Assembly: GCA_947462765.1 (NCBI GenBank)
Contig: CANHQK010000024.1
Location: 1-34,095 of the forward strand
Direction: 5' to 3'
DNA from: Bdellovibrionales bacterium
GTDB taxonomy: Bacteria; Bdellovibrionota; UBA1018; CAIMNF01
DNA length: 34,095 nucleotides
Shown here: positions 23,567 to 33,328 of the stretch, one piece after another
Numbering within the stretch: the stretch's first letter is position 1
Layout of the letters: the number at the start of each line of letters is the position of its first letter
Made by a program: the position numbers and the translations under genes
The notes under the pieces: model-generated
The model's input: the letters and a program-made list of their open reading frames with translations, nothing else
The model's database searches: none
What the model was told of the DNA's origin: nothing

Positions 23567-24466
23567 TCATTTTTTACCTCGAGGGTGGTACTGATCGATC
23601 ACTTGACGTAGGGCTTCCGGGACGATGTGCGTGTAAATCTGGGTGGTTTGCAGATCGGCATGCCCGAGCAGGCTTTGAAGTGAACGTAGGTTCATCCCGG
23701 AGCGAAGCAAATCGCTCGCAAAGGTGTGCCGGAGCATGTGAGGGTGAAGGTTTACGGGAACGCCGCCCAGTGTCGCAAGGCGCTTCAGGGTTTTCCAAAA
23801 TGCCTGACGGGTGAGAGGGAGACCTGTTTGCCCGAGAAAGAGGCGGTCGCTCCGCGGTTCAAATACGGGCCGTGCGCGATCGAGGTATTCCAGAACCAGT
23901 TCCCCGGCCACAGGGGCGAAAGGGATCACCCGCTCTTTGTTCCTTTTTCCGAGAACCCGGATCCATCCAGCCTCGGTATCCACCCGGGTACGCTCGAGTC
24001 CGATCAGCTCCGACACGCGGACTCCGGTGGCATAGAGCAGGTACACCATCGCGCGATCTCTGATTCGAAGTGCGTCCCCGATGGGGCCCTGATACGGGAT
24101 GCCTCGGTCGGCCGAAAGAAGGAGTGCTGCCACGGCCCGCTCATCGAGGGCCTTCGGAAGTTTTTTCGGGAGGGTGGGGCTTCCGACAAATAGCGTGGGA
24201 TCCTCAGCGATCAGATCCTCGCGCAGCAAGAATTTGTAAAACTGCTTCAAAGCCGAGATCTTCCTCGCAATCGAGGATGCCTTCTGGTTGCGGTCACGCA
24301 GCGAGGCCAGCCATTGCTCGATATCGCCATCTTTCCTTGAAATCAGGGGAGCCTCCGAGGACCCTGCGAACTGAATCAGGTCACGACCGTAAGATTCGAG
24401 GGTGTGTGAAGACGATCCCTTATCGATACGGAGGTGGCGGATGAACATCTCGATCAAGGGATCCAT
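23567..24466 (-). CDS. xerD: Tyrosine recombinase XerC/XerD
   Basis: At 299 aa the length is standard. The N-terminal core-binding domain is followed by the catalytic domain. That domain carries Arg150 in ATGVRVSEL, Lys in GKRNKERV, His243 and Arg246 in HPHMLRHTF, His269 in LLGHADL and the nucleophile Tyr278 in TQIYTH. XerC/XerD resolve chromosome dimers at dif sites. The call of XerD over XerC is by neighbourhood (scpAB, trpS, M50) and length only. It lies 6 bp after the helicase stop. No mobile-element structure flanks it, so a chromosomal role is likely. Confidence 0.85.
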   Translation of the reverse strand: MDPLIEMFIRHLRIDKGSSSHTLESYGRDLIQFAGSSEAPLISRKDGDIEQWLASLRDRNQKASSIARKISALKQFYKFLLREDLIAEDPTLFVGSPTLPKKLPKALDERAVAALLLSADRGIPYQGPIGDALRIRDRAMVYLLYATGVRVSELIGLERTRVDTEAGWIRVLGKRNKERVIPFAPVAGELVLEYLDRARPVFEPRSDRLFLGQTGLPLTRQAFWKTLKRLATLGGVPVNLHPHMLRHTFASDLLRSGMNLRSLQSLLGHADLQTTQIYTHIVPEALRQVIDQYHPRGKK

Positions 24467-24472
24467 ATTGAT

Positions 24473-27400
24473 TCAGACCCCGAGCAGGTACTCAAAATCA
24501 CTCTGTGACAGCGAAAGGGACCCGCTCTCGCCCACTTCCTTGTCCACATTCTCGACATCGGAGAACAAGGAGTTGAACTGGGAGGATTTGCGGCTTTTCA
24601 GGATCTCGATCTTTTCTTCGACAGATTCGCTCATGATGTAACGGTACACTTGAACCGGTTTGGTCTGTCCGATCCTGTGGGTCCGGTCGGTGGCCTGATT
24701 CTCAACTGCCGGATTCCACCAAGGCTCGAGATGAAACACATAGCTCGCCTTGGTGAGATTGAGCCCCACGCCCCCGGTTTTCAGTGTCATCAGCATGACA
24801 GCGCCACCCGGATATTCCTGGAACTGCCGGAGCTGGCTCTCGCGCTCTTTCCGGCCCACTTTTCCGTGCATGGCAAAGAAGGGGACTCCTTCCTTCTTCA
24901 TGGCTTCGGCAAGCAAATTGAAGGTGCCGAGGAATTGCGTGAACACCAGCGCGCTCTCGCCGGTCTCAATGATGGCCTTCAGATTGTCCATCAATAAGGA
25001 GAGCTTCGGTGGGGTTTCTTTGTAATCCACATTCGGAATCGAACTCGGGGCGGAACACACCTGACGCAAGCGCAGGAGTGCGGTCAGCATGATGAGCTGA
25101 CTTTTCGCTTCTCCCCCCTCGGTGATCGCCTCCCTGACCTTGGTATTCCAAGACAGAGCGATATCCCTGTAAATGGCGAGCTGTTTGTCAGTGAACGGGA
25201 TTTTCACCGTGCTCTCTTGCTTCTGTGGAAGTTCTTTCAGGATCGAAGACTTGTTTCGGCGGAGGACCAGGGGCCTTGTCTTCAGTTTGAGGTACTGGAT
25301 GCGTTCCGGATCGGGCGCATAGGATTGCATGTAGGTCTTCCGGAATTGATCGTATCCGCCGAGACTTCCCGGAACCACCAGGTCCATGAGTGAGAAGAAT
25401 TCGCCCATGTGGTTCTCGAGTGGAGTACCGGTGAGTGCCAATTTGAACCGGGCAGGCAGCTTGCGCGAAACTGTGGTCCTTTTGGCTGTGATGGTTTTCA
25501 GGTTCTGAGCTTCGTCATAAACATGGACGGTCCAGCGATAACTCGAGAAAAAAGCCTCATGCTCGGCAAGGAGCCCGTAGGTGCAGATGATCAACCCTTG
25601 AGGATGAGCGTCGAGGAACTCCTTGGCTTTCTGGATTTCCCGGGACTGGAAGATGTGAATGGGAAGATCTGGAGTGAAGCGGGACGCTTCGCTGAACCAG
25701 TTATAAGTCAAAGAGGTGGGAACCACGATCAAACTGTGACCGAGTCCGTTGGTTTCCCGCAGCAATTCGAGAAAAACCAGGGTCTGTACGGTTTTTCCGA
25801 GACCCATGTCGTCGGCGAGAATCCCACCGAGCCCGAGGCGGTAGAGGTCATGGATCCACTGAACCCCGCGATTCTGATACGGCTTGAGATCCCCTTTGAA
25901 ATGGCTGGGCAAGGGAAGCGGTGGGCGATCCTCGTTCAAGGAGTCGTAGAATCTCACGATCTCTTCCCAGATCGGCCCGCCTTTCACCCGGACGCCCGAG
26001 GCACGCAGGGCGAGCAATTCGAGCGTGGAGTGTTTAGGAAGCCGGTAGATCCGGTCCGTCTTGCGTTGGCCGCGTTTACCGTTCGTGTTGCCGGCCAATT
26101 GATCCCAAAAGTGCGCGAGTTTTTCGAGTGAGGGTATGGAAGCTTTGTTCAGTCTGTAAATCTTGCCCTGGAAGGTGAGCATCCCGCTTTCCGAGAGTTT
26201 CCGCGCCTGCTCCTCATCGATCTCGACACCCTTGAAAAAGAACTTCGGTTGGAGCTCGAACCAGTCGATCCGCCCTTCCTGGTCTTGCTTCTCGTCGAGG
26301 ATGAATTCGGAGATGAAATCGCTTTCCTCGAGCTCTTCGATGGGCTGACCGTCCAACGAGAGTGTGACCCCTTCGTTTTGGAGCGGGAGGAATGCCCGAA
26401 TCAAGGCTTCGGCTCCGGGTTGCTTCCGGTTGAAGACGATTTTGAAGTGTTCCCCGTGCGGCCCATTCTCTGGAACCAGTCTGAGGTCCGGCATCTGTCC
26501 GGGTTCCTTGAATCCAGGATTCTGGATGACCGAGGTTTTCAGATCGAGATTTTTCGATCCACTCTCCCGCTGGCTTCTGGCGATCCAAGCGTAGATGAGT
26601 TTCATGTAGAAAGGATAAGCACCGGAAACCAGCAGGGACTTGCCCGGAAGAATCAGGGGGAGTGTCCGGTCCTGATAGAGAGCCTCAAGCGAGAGCACGT
26701 AGCCACGAAGGTACTCGATGGCACTTTTTGAACAGAAGAGCTCGAGGGCCATCCGGGCAGAACTCGGGGTTTCAAGCTTGGCATTGAAAAGATGGACGAT
26801 CCGTTTCTTCAGGATTTCGAAAAACGCATCGAATGGTCGCTCTTTTTTCAGGAGGTACCGGACGGTCTCAAGTTGAATGAGAGCAGCCACACCCGGTTGA
26901 TTCAAGAGGTCCCTGTCGAAAGAACGCTTCGCTTGCTTACGGGTATCCGAGAGGCCCTCGGCCAAATCGGGTCTCCAGGCCTCGATCCCTTCACACAAGA
27001 TCCGGAGTTGCTCGAGGACCGGCCCCGGAAGCCCTTCAACAATGGTTCCGTCGAAATCGAGTTCCACTGAAAAAGTTCCGTTCGAGAACACCCGGATCTG
27101 GGGAGTGAATCCCTCCGATCTGACCGATTTAAACGGGGGATGCGCGTGGATTTCCCCCATACTGACACCGAAATCGTCCTGGATCTCGTTGAAGACCCGT
27201 TCGAAATCTCGCTGTCCGCTCAGCACGGTTTCGGGGGGGTAGCGCTCGAGCCATCGATGAAACGAATGAAAGAAAAGAGTTTTTTTCGCAGGGTGCAGGG
27301 CGAAGGTCGGGAACCAGGTCCACTCCGGATGCAAATCGAGTCTCACTCGTGTCGCGAGACGTTCAGGGTGATCGTCGGTTACCGCTTCGAAATGGAAGCC

Positions 27401-28486
27401 GGACTTCAATGAGGCGGGTGGCGCGAATTCCACACTTTCAAGCGGCAACACCCGACCTGAGGTATCGAGCGCCTCGGCGTGCGAGAAGTAGAGATTGAGT
27501 TTTCCGCGCTTCGCCATTCTGGAAGCGGCTTCAGTGATCGACAAAAGGATCGAGTCGAGACGGTCTTCTTTGATCTTGTCGGTCAGAACCGGATCGCTCA
27601 CCGTATCGGATTGTCTAGGGAAAAACCGGTTCGAGGTGAGATCCTGGAATGTGGGGCTGATGCTGGAACCCACCGGATGCAATTCCCCCGGCACGAGGGT
27701 GCAGAACTTGTGGTAAAGGATGTCGGAAACGGGGAGCCGGGTTCCGTCCGAGAACAGATACACGAGACTCTTCTTTTTGGCGAGCATCCAGTCCTGAGAT
27801 TTCTGGAAGAGTGCGTAGGATCCACCTTGGGAATCTAGGGGGGAAATCCACCTCGGATGAGGCAGATCGGAATGACTGTAAAATTGGATTGCCGGTCTCG
27901 GGAGGAGACTCTCACGGTAAGGGTGCGCCTCGGGTAGAGCGATCCACTCGCTTTGTGGCAGCTCATGCCCCTCCAGCCGTTGATCCGGCAGACAAAGCAC
28001 CAAACCCGTGAAGGTGACTCCCAGATCGGGATGGGTCAGGTAGTCGCGGTCCCGGTGCAAAATGGTCTGGGGTTGGGAAGAGTGGGGATTTGATTTGAGC
28101 TTTTGGAATTCTTCTTCGTAAGTCCGTATGACTTCGAAGATCTCCGGATCCACTCGGTTCAGTTCGTACTGTTTGCGAGCAAGAGTCATGGTGACCCAGG
28201 CCGCGATCGCCTGGTGTTTGCAGAGTTTGGCCGATTGGGCCATGTAACAATTGCATTCGGAGTACAGGGGTTGCGACGAAGTGGTCATGTCCACTCGTGC
28301 GGAGCAATCCTCATCGAGCGCGAACTGAATCTGGAAACCCCTTGAGCCGACCACGGCCACCTCGAGGCCGCGGAATCCGCCTTCGCGGAGGTACTGGAGT
28401 CCTCGCTCCAATGCTGACGGGTCCAGCTTCTTGGTCAACGCATCGGGACCAAGGCGTTTCAGATCCTGGAGTGAGGGAAGTTGCAT
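24473..28486 (-). CDS. SWIM zinc-finger SNF2/RapA-like helicase
   Basis: The product is 1337 aa. A SWIM zinc finger lies near the N-terminus (Cys78, Cys80, Cys89, His91, in ECNCYMAQSAKLCKHQ). The C-terminal half, from about residue 860, is a SWI2/SNF2 ATPase. Its motifs are QNRGVQWIHDLYRLGLGGIL, Walker A DDMGLGKT (about 890), DEAQ (about 990), LALTGTPLEN and motif VI QATDRTHRIGQ (about 1265). Such proteins use ATP to remodel protein-DNA or RNA polymerase complexes, as RapA does. The N-terminal 800 residues besides SWIM are unassigned. The gene is divergent from the HiPIP gene and leads the minus-strand run of xerD, M50 and others. Confidence 0.92.
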   Translation of the reverse strand: MQLPSLQDLKRLGPDALTKKLDPSALERGLQYLREGGFRGLEVAVVGSRGFQIQFALDEDCSARVDMTTSSQPLYSECNCYMAQSAKLCKHQAIAAWVTMTLARKQYELNRVDPEIFEVIRTYEEEFQKLKSNPHSSQPQTILHRDRDYLTHPDLGVTFTGLVLCLPDQRLEGHELPQSEWIALPEAHPYRESLLPRPAIQFYSHSDLPHPRWISPLDSQGGSYALFQKSQDWMLAKKKSLVYLFSDGTRLPVSDILYHKFCTLVPGELHPVGSSISPTFQDLTSNRFFPRQSDTVSDPVLTDKIKEDRLDSILLSITEAASRMAKRGKLNLYFSHAEALDTSGRVLPLESVEFAPPASLKSGFHFEAVTDDHPERLATRVRLDLHPEWTWFPTFALHPAKKTLFFHSFHRWLERYPPETVLSGQRDFERVFNEIQDDFGVSMGEIHAHPPFKSVRSEGFTPQIRVFSNGTFSVELDFDGTIVEGLPGPVLEQLRILCEGIEAWRPDLAEGLSDTRKQAKRSFDRDLLNQPGVAALIQLETVRYLLKKERPFDAFFEILKKRIVHLFNAKLETPSSARMALELFCSKSAIEYLRGYVLSLEALYQDRTLPLILPGKSLLVSGAYPFYMKLIYAWIARSQRESGSKNLDLKTSVIQNPGFKEPGQMPDLRLVPENGPHGEHFKIVFNRKQPGAEALIRAFLPLQNEGVTLSLDGQPIEELEESDFISEFILDEKQDQEGRIDWFELQPKFFFKGVEIDEEQARKLSESGMLTFQGKIYRLNKASIPSLEKLAHFWDQLAGNTNGKRGQRKTDRIYRLPKHSTLELLALRASGVRVKGGPIWEEIVRFYDSLNEDRPPLPLPSHFKGDLKPYQNRGVQWIHDLYRLGLGGILADDMGLGKTVQTLVFLELLRETNGLGHSLIVVPTSLTYNWFSEASRFTPDLPIHIFQSREIQKAKEFLDAHPQGLIICTYGLLAEHEAFFSSYRWTVHVYDEAQNLKTITAKRTTVSRKLPARFKLALTGTPLENHMGEFFSLMDLVVPGSLGGYDQFRKTYMQSYAPDPERIQYLKLKTRPLVLRRNKSSILKELPQKQESTVKIPFTDKQLAIYRDIALSWNTKVREAITEGGEAKSQLIMLTALLRLRQVCSAPSSIPNVDYKETPPKLSLLMDNLKAIIETGESALVFTQFLGTFNLLAEAMKKEGVPFFAMHGKVGRKERESQLRQFQEYPGGAVMLMTLKTGGVGLNLTKASYVFHLEPWWNPAVENQATDRTHRIGQTKPVQVYRYIMSESVEEKIEILKSRKSSQFNSLFSDVENVDKEVGESGSLSLSQSDFEYLLGV

Positions 28487-28589
28487 CGGTCATAATTGTG
28501 ACTGATCGGATGGCTGGATTCAAGTGATAAATTGGGGCCTTGCATCTGCTGAAGAACAGGAAAACAATGACCATATAAGGAGACTGCTG

Positions 28590-28904
28590 ATGAAGATCGA
28601 AAGAAGGAATTTCCTGAAGACGCTCGTGGTAGGTGGTGTGGCCCTGGCTGTGGCTCCGGTTCTCCGGATCCGGGACGCGATTGCTGATCTGGTGAAAGCA
28701 GACGATCCCCTCGTCGTTGCATTGGGCTATGTCGAGAACGCGAAAAGCTCGAAAGAACGCAAAGACAAGAAGGCCCTGTGCAAGAACTGTCAATTTTACT
28801 CCGATAAAACCGGTAAAGAGAAGCAGGCCAAGTGCCAGTTGATCCCAAGCGGTGAAGTTGCCGCCGCAGGCTGGTGCCGTTCCTACTCCAAGCGCCAGGC
28901 TTGA
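28590..28904 (+). CDS. High-potential iron-sulfur protein (HiPIP), Tat-exported
   Basis: The start is ATG 28590 with AAGGAG at 28577-28582, 7 nt upstream; an upstream frame to 28524 lacks support. The 104-aa product opens with a twin-arginine signal (ERRNFLKTLVVGG). The mature region carries four Cys (64, 67, 82, 96) with CKNCQFY and GWCRSY, the HiPIP [4Fe-4S] ligand pattern. HiPIPs carry electrons in the periplasm, typically to a reaction centre or a terminal oxidase. The gene's stop overlaps the next start as TGATG, so the HEAT-repeat gene is translationally coupled. A strong hairpin lies 26 nt into that next gene. Confidence 0.92.
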   Translation: MKIERRNFLKTLVVGGVALAVAPVLRIRDAIADLVKADDPLVVALGYVENAKSSKERKDKKALCKNCQFYSDKTGKEKQAKCQLIPSGEVAAAGWCRSYSKRQA

Positions 28905-31519
28905 TGCGGAACAGTTGGTTCGAGCAGATCCGGGAGTGGGGTGAAAACCCCGCTCCCGAAAACTCCCGGAACCTGATTCGGGCCTTCCGACAGTGTGAGT
29001 CGGGGGAGATCCGGCTCGAGGTGTTAAACATTCTCGGGGGTTTTTCGGATCGGCGTTCTCATGGGTTTCTCGCCGACTTGGCCCGTTCCGGGCAGGACCT
29101 GGCGGAGCGTGAATGCGCAATCCGCTCGATCGGAAGGAGAGGGGGCTCTCTTTCGAGGAATTTTCTCTTCCACTTTTTGGGTGGAGTTCCAAACAGTCTG
29201 CAGGCTTGTGTTTTCTCAGCATTGGGGCAGGCGCGTGTCTTTCGCGCCGTACCTTATCTTTTGAGTCGCTTGGACTCCGCCGTCCAAGATCAGGACCGGC
29301 CGCTCATCAAGGCAATCGCGGTCGCCCTGGGAGAGCTGAAGGGAGTGAATGCACTCGCTCCGATGAGATCCCTCCTCGATCTCGACTGGGTCCGGGGAGA
29401 TCGTGAGCTTGCGCTACCGGTGTTGTTTGCGCTGGGACGCTTGGAGCGGAGGCCCGAACTTTTGGCTCCTTATGTGCGTTTCTTCCGTGAGGATCCTTTT
29501 GCCAACCAGGTGTTCGACAATGCCTTGAATCAGGCCCAACTGAGGAGCCAGGTGCGGATCGAGGACTATTTGCACCGGGTATTCCATGCAACCGACCCTC
29601 ATCCGAGTTTGCCGCTTGAACTCCGGGCTTTCGATCCCCAAGACTTGGCGGCCGGCCTATCTGTTTTTGATCGGGTCGGCCACTGGCGTCGCCACCTGTT
29701 TTGTCTGAGGGCGCTTGCTCCACCCGAGCAGCTCGGTTTTTTTAAGGGCTTGGTGATTCCCGAGCCTGATAGAGACGATTTTCTGGCGGCTCTGCGGGAG
29801 CTTGATGAAGTCCAGGATCCCGGCGCAGTGTTGGTTCACCTCGATTCAGCCATGCCGGAATGGTGCAGCTCTCCTGAGCGGCGTTTGGCGCGAATCGAGG
29901 CGTTTCCACAGGCAACCGACTGGATCGCGGAATCCATTCATTTTTCAGGTCTCGACGAAAAATGGGGCATCACGCTCCTGAATCACTGGAGCGATTGGAA
30001 TTCCGTTCTTTCGGATGTGGAAAAAGAAAGGATTCTCAATCATTGGGTGGCTCAAGTCAGGACTCCCGGTACGAGGTCTAGGCTTTGCCGGTCGGCAGCC
30101 GACGCGGGAGTCAGAGTGAGCGCATTGGATCGGGTGATGCATGATTGGTTCAAGGTGCCATCCATTCGCGACAGTGTTTTGCTTTATGCGGGTCGGGTGG
30201 GTTCGGCCGATCTACTGGATCCGGTCATGACTCTGCCTGCCGAAACACGGTCAGAGTGGAGTCCCGGGGCGCTCAGGTATCTCGAAGCCCTGTCCAGCCG
30301 GGATCCTGATTCCCGGATGGTTCGAACCTTGAAATACGTTCTTGGCCATCCACAGGATGGTCTGCCGTTTGATTCGAGGATCTCCGGGCTCAGGATCCTG
30401 CAAAGACACCCCTTGCAGGAGTGGGAAGCCTGGGTGGTTTCTTGTTTGGAAGATCCGGATCCCCAAGTCGAGTTGAGTGCCGTGATGGCCCTCCGGAGCT
30501 ATCCTGATTCCGAGGATGCGGCCAATCGTTTATCGGGATTGCTTGATTCTCCTTTTCCGCCGGTGCGGGATCGCGCGCTCGATGGGCTTTGCCTTTCGAG
30601 AGTGCCTTTGGCGCGGGCGCGGGTGCTCGGCCACTTGCAGCAGCATGCAGGCGATGAGTCTGTCGTCGACCGGGTGTTCCGCCAGTTGCAACCCGGAACC
30701 GGTGATGATCAGGAGACTGCGCGCATCCTCCGGGAGATCCTTTCGATGGATCGCTCGAGTCCCCAAGCGGCCAAGATGGAGGAGATGCTGGTGCGATTCT
30801 CCCAGTCCTCCATGGAAGTGCTCGAGACAAGCCCCGAGCTCGATCAGATTGACGCCCGCTTGCGCAAGGAGATTCCGCATTTTGACGGACTTGAGCCAAC
30901 GATCCGACTCGCTCTTCGTGCTGCCGAACAGCCATTTTTGCAGGCCGGGATCCGGGAGCGCCTCCCGATCGACAAGGCCCCTACGGTTCTCCAGTACTGC
31001 AAATCCCTCGATTTGGTTCTCGACCGATATCTGGGGCAGAAGTTACTTTTTCCGAGAATCGATGAGGCATTGCCCGAATTTCAGCAGATCTGGCACCGGC
31101 TCGGATTCGTCGAGGAATATCCTCTCGCAGACCGGGTGATCTACCTAACCGGTTTGAAGGGACGGATCACTCCCGAGCACTTTCCTTTGCACAAGGCAAA
31201 GATGATGTGCGGAACGTTCTTCAATGGGCGCATCATGCAAGACCGGTACAAAGTTTTCGACGGTTTGCGAGCTTGGGCGGTGATTTTCCTGCTTTTCGCG
31301 CGCAGGATTCCGGGCAAGGACGGTGGAGTGGGGCCTGTGGTCGGTCTGCCGGGGGCGACGGATGTCGATTGCGTCGAGATCGCTGTGAAACTGATGAGCC
31401 TTCAGGATCTCAGGAATCCGGCAGCGCATCGTCAGACTTATCCGGATCTCGATTCGGTACGGGAGGTTCGCGAGGACTCACTGGCGCTGGTGAATCGGAT
31501 TCTCGGATGGGTCCTTTAG
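28904..31519 (+). CDS. HEAT-repeat protein with C-terminal HEPN-like RNxxxH motif
   Basis: From ATG 28904 (TGATG overlap with HiPIP) the product is 871 aa with no signal peptide. Residues of about 25-200 and 480-620 contain HEAT-like helix pairs, such as LEVLNILGGFSDRRSHGFLA, FSALGQARVFRAVPYLLSRL and LSAVMALRSYPDSEDAANRL. The last 200 residues are helical and not HEAT. They include the segment LRNPAAHRQTYPDL with Arg837 and His842, which matches the Rx4H signature of HEPN ribonuclease-type domains. The helix EVREDSLALVNRIL follows. HEPN domains are often RNases in toxin-antitoxin or defence systems, but they also have non-enzymatic roles. The middle is unassigned. The 3' end overlaps the convergent hydrolase by 42 bp. 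Confidence 0.65.
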   Translation: MRNSWFEQIREWGENPAPENSRNLIRAFRQCESGEIRLEVLNILGGFSDRRSHGFLADLARSGQDLAERECAIRSIGRRGGSLSRNFLFHFLGGVPNSLQACVFSALGQARVFRAVPYLLSRLDSAVQDQDRPLIKAIAVALGELKGVNALAPMRSLLDLDWVRGDRELALPVLFALGRLERRPELLAPYVRFFREDPFANQVFDNALNQAQLRSQVRIEDYLHRVFHATDPHPSLPLELRAFDPQDLAAGLSVFDRVGHWRRHLFCLRALAPPEQLGFFKGLVIPEPDRDDFLAALRELDEVQDPGAVLVHLDSAMPEWCSSPERRLARIEAFPQATDWIAESIHFSGLDEKWGITLLNHWSDWNSVLSDVEKERILNHWVAQVRTPGTRSRLCRSAADAGVRVSALDRVMHDWFKVPSIRDSVLLYAGRVGSADLLDPVMTLPAETRSEWSPGALRYLEALSSRDPDSRMVRTLKYVLGHPQDGLPFDSRISGLRILQRHPLQEWEAWVVSCLEDPDPQVELSAVMALRSYPDSEDAANRLSGLLDSPFPPVRDRALDGLCLSRVPLARARVLGHLQQHAGDESVVDRVFRQLQPGTGDDQETARILREILSMDRSSPQAAKMEEMLVRFSQSSMEVLETSPELDQIDARLRKEIPHFDGLEPTIRLALRAAEQPFLQAGIRERLPIDKAPTVLQYCKSLDLVLDRYLGQKLLFPRIDEALPEFQQIWHRLGFVEEYPLADRVIYLTGLKGRITPEHFPLHKAKMMCGTFFNGRIMQDRYKVFDGLRAWAVIFLLFARRIPGKDGGVGPVVGLPGATDVDCVEIAVKLMSLQDLRNPAAHRQTYPDLDSVREVREDSLALVNRILGWVL

Positions 31520-32515
31520 ACTCCGAAGGACGGCATCGAGAGCCTGTTCCCTGTAGCGGTCGGTCTCCACGAAGACCTCATGGCGGGAGCCCGGCAGGAC
31601 ATGGGCACGGCACTTCTCTCTCAGGTTCCGGCAGATGCCGATGAGTTCGTCCGGTATGGCGTAGTGGTCCTCGGTGGGAATGATCATCATCACCGGATGC
31701 TTGATCCGTTCCGGATCCCGGGCAATCCGGCTTGAAGCTGCAAGGGCGGCCTTCACCCAGGAGTTGGTCGGTCCGCCGACCCAACGTTCCGGATACGATC
31801 GGGCCAGGCTCTGCTCGAACGCGTAACGGAGAGGGCTCGAGGTGCCCCGGTTTTCCTCGAAGGGACGCGCGGGATCACGAGGGCCCTTGGTCGGGGCATA
31901 GTGTTCGCCGAGGCCGATTGCCACCAGGAAGGAGGTGAGTCCCCTTGCAATCGTACGGGGAAAAGGATCAGTCCGGATGGCCAGCATCGGAGCGTTCACG
32001 ATCACCCGGCTGACGGGCAGGGTGGCCTGACCTTCGACAGCGGCGAGTGCGATTGCACCTCCCATCGAATGCGCGAGCACATGAACTCTACGATCCTTCC
32101 ATTTCTCGAGAAATCGCTCGAGATCCGAAACATGATTTTCAAACCGGTCGAGGTGGACCGAGTCCGGATTGCTACGCGACAACCGGGGAGAAGAGCCCTG
32201 GCCCCTGTGGTCATAGCTCAGGATCTCATATCCTCTCCGGTGCAGATCATGGAGGAGTTCGATGTATTTGAGCCAGGGTTCTGAGAATCCAGGAAGAAAA
32301 AGGACGCTCTCGGTGGCTTTTGCATTCGGAAATCGGACCCCGCGTAACGGGAGTCCGTCCTTGCCCTGAAAATCGACCGGGATTCCTGTTCGGAGAAAGG
32401 GGGCAAGAACCTTCCTCCAACCGTCTCCGGCCAACTCGGACTCGGGCATGGCCCGTACAGGTTCCGTCCTGCACAGTAGGAACAGAATGAGACTGAGGTG
32501 CCTGAGTGTGCCCAT
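31478..32515 (-). CDS. Exported alpha/beta-hydrolase, lysophospholipase-like
   Basis: The 345-aa product has a signal peptide (MGTLRHLSLILFLLCRTEPVRA). It shows VLFLPGFSEPWLKYIELLHD and SYDHRGQGSSP, the pattern of PldB/monoacylglycerol-lipase-type (S33-like) hydrolases. The nucleophile elbow is AHSMGGA with Ser150, and the remaining triad members are Asp283 in PTEDHYAIP and His312 in GSRHEVF. It should cleave lysophospholipids or other esters in the envelope or outside the cell. Its ATG directly follows the barrel-protein stop (TGAATG), so it is translated from the same message. The end overlaps the HEAT gene by 42 bp. Confidence 0.85.
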   Translation of the reverse strand: MGTLRHLSLILFLLCRTEPVRAMPESELAGDGWRKVLAPFLRTGIPVDFQGKDGLPLRGVRFPNAKATESVLFLPGFSEPWLKYIELLHDLHRRGYEILSYDHRGQGSSPRLSRSNPDSVHLDRFENHVSDLERFLEKWKDRRVHVLAHSMGGAIALAAVEGQATLPVSRVIVNAPMLAIRTDPFPRTIARGLTSFLVAIGLGEHYAPTKGPRDPARPFEENRGTSSPLRYAFEQSLARSYPERWVGGPTNSWVKAALAASSRIARDPERIKHPVMMIIPTEDHYAIPDELIGICRNLREKCRAHVLPGSRHEVFVETDRYREQALDAVLRSLKDPSENPIHQRQ

Positions 32516-33328
32516 TCAGAATCCCACTCCGATGAAGGTCCCCATGGTGTGGTACCCTGCGAAATCGAAACTGCCCTCGATGCCCAGCCGAAGCCCCGTC
32601 TGACCCGGAATCCTGAATTTCACACCGGTGAAGGCATAGCCCGATCCGGCGGCACCGGTCTTGGATAGATCGGTGCTGACCGTAAGCGGTCCCACTGTGG
32701 TGGTAACAGTGGTTTTCATGATGCCGGAAGCATAACGTCCGCCGACACCGATCCAGCTTTCGGCAAAAGACAGGGGCTGTGACAAGACGAGTTCGGGAGC
32801 GATGACGGTGCACCGGTCGATGTAGAGCATCGGAATGGATATCCAAGTGTAAAGCAATCTCAACGCCAGCGAAGGCCCTTCTTCGGCGGTGATGAGCGCG
32901 AATTTCAGATCGGCCCCATAAACCGCCTGATTCTTGAAGGTGAGGGCTGAAAGTCCGAATTCTGATGAGGCTCCCAGACTCTTTCTGAGGTGGACCTTGA
33001 TCATGGGTATCGCGGGAACGGCCGATGCGCTGACCGGGATACCGTTCGCACTAAGAGCATCCGGTAGTCCATCGCCGATTTTGACCAGAGTGGTCTCGAT
33101 TCCGAGATCAAACAGACTTCCGGTCGTGTTGGCTACCGCTCCTGAATAAGGACGATGAGCCGCGTAAGAGCCGACCAATAGGATAGCTTGGTCCGCCACC
33201 GCTTGCGGAATGGCTGATCCCAGCTGATTCGGATCGAAGATCCCGGTATCGAGAAAACCGGCTCCCTTCGCCTCGAGCCTGGGGAGCAGGGTGAACAGGA
33301 TCAACAGGATCAATAACCGATCACGCAT
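32516..33328 (-). CDS. Putative outer-membrane beta-barrel protein
   Basis: This 270-aa protein has a signal peptide (MRDRLLILLILFTLLPRLEA). It is followed by Gly/Ala/aromatic-rich strands such as AILLVGSYAAHRPYSGAV, AVYGADLKFALI, LALRLLYTWISI and GYAFTGVKFRI. It ends GTFIGVGF with a terminal Phe, as barrels often do. No family was recognised; it could be a transport or adhesion pore. Its ATG overlaps the stop of yceD by 8 nt, and its stop abuts the hydrolase ATG, so the three form a coupled operon. Confidence 0.65.
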   Translation of the reverse strand: MRDRLLILLILFTLLPRLEAKGAGFLDTGIFDPNQLGSAIPQAVADQAILLVGSYAAHRPYSGAVANTTGSLFDLGIETTLVKIGDGLPDALSANGIPVSASAVPAIPMIKVHLRKSLGASSEFGLSALTFKNQAVYGADLKFALITAEEGPSLALRLLYTWISIPMLYIDRCTVIAPELVLSQPLSFAESWIGVGGRYASGIMKTTVTTTVGPLTVSTDLSKTGAAGSGYAFTGVKFRIPGQTGLRLGIEGSFDFAGYHTMGTFIGVGF

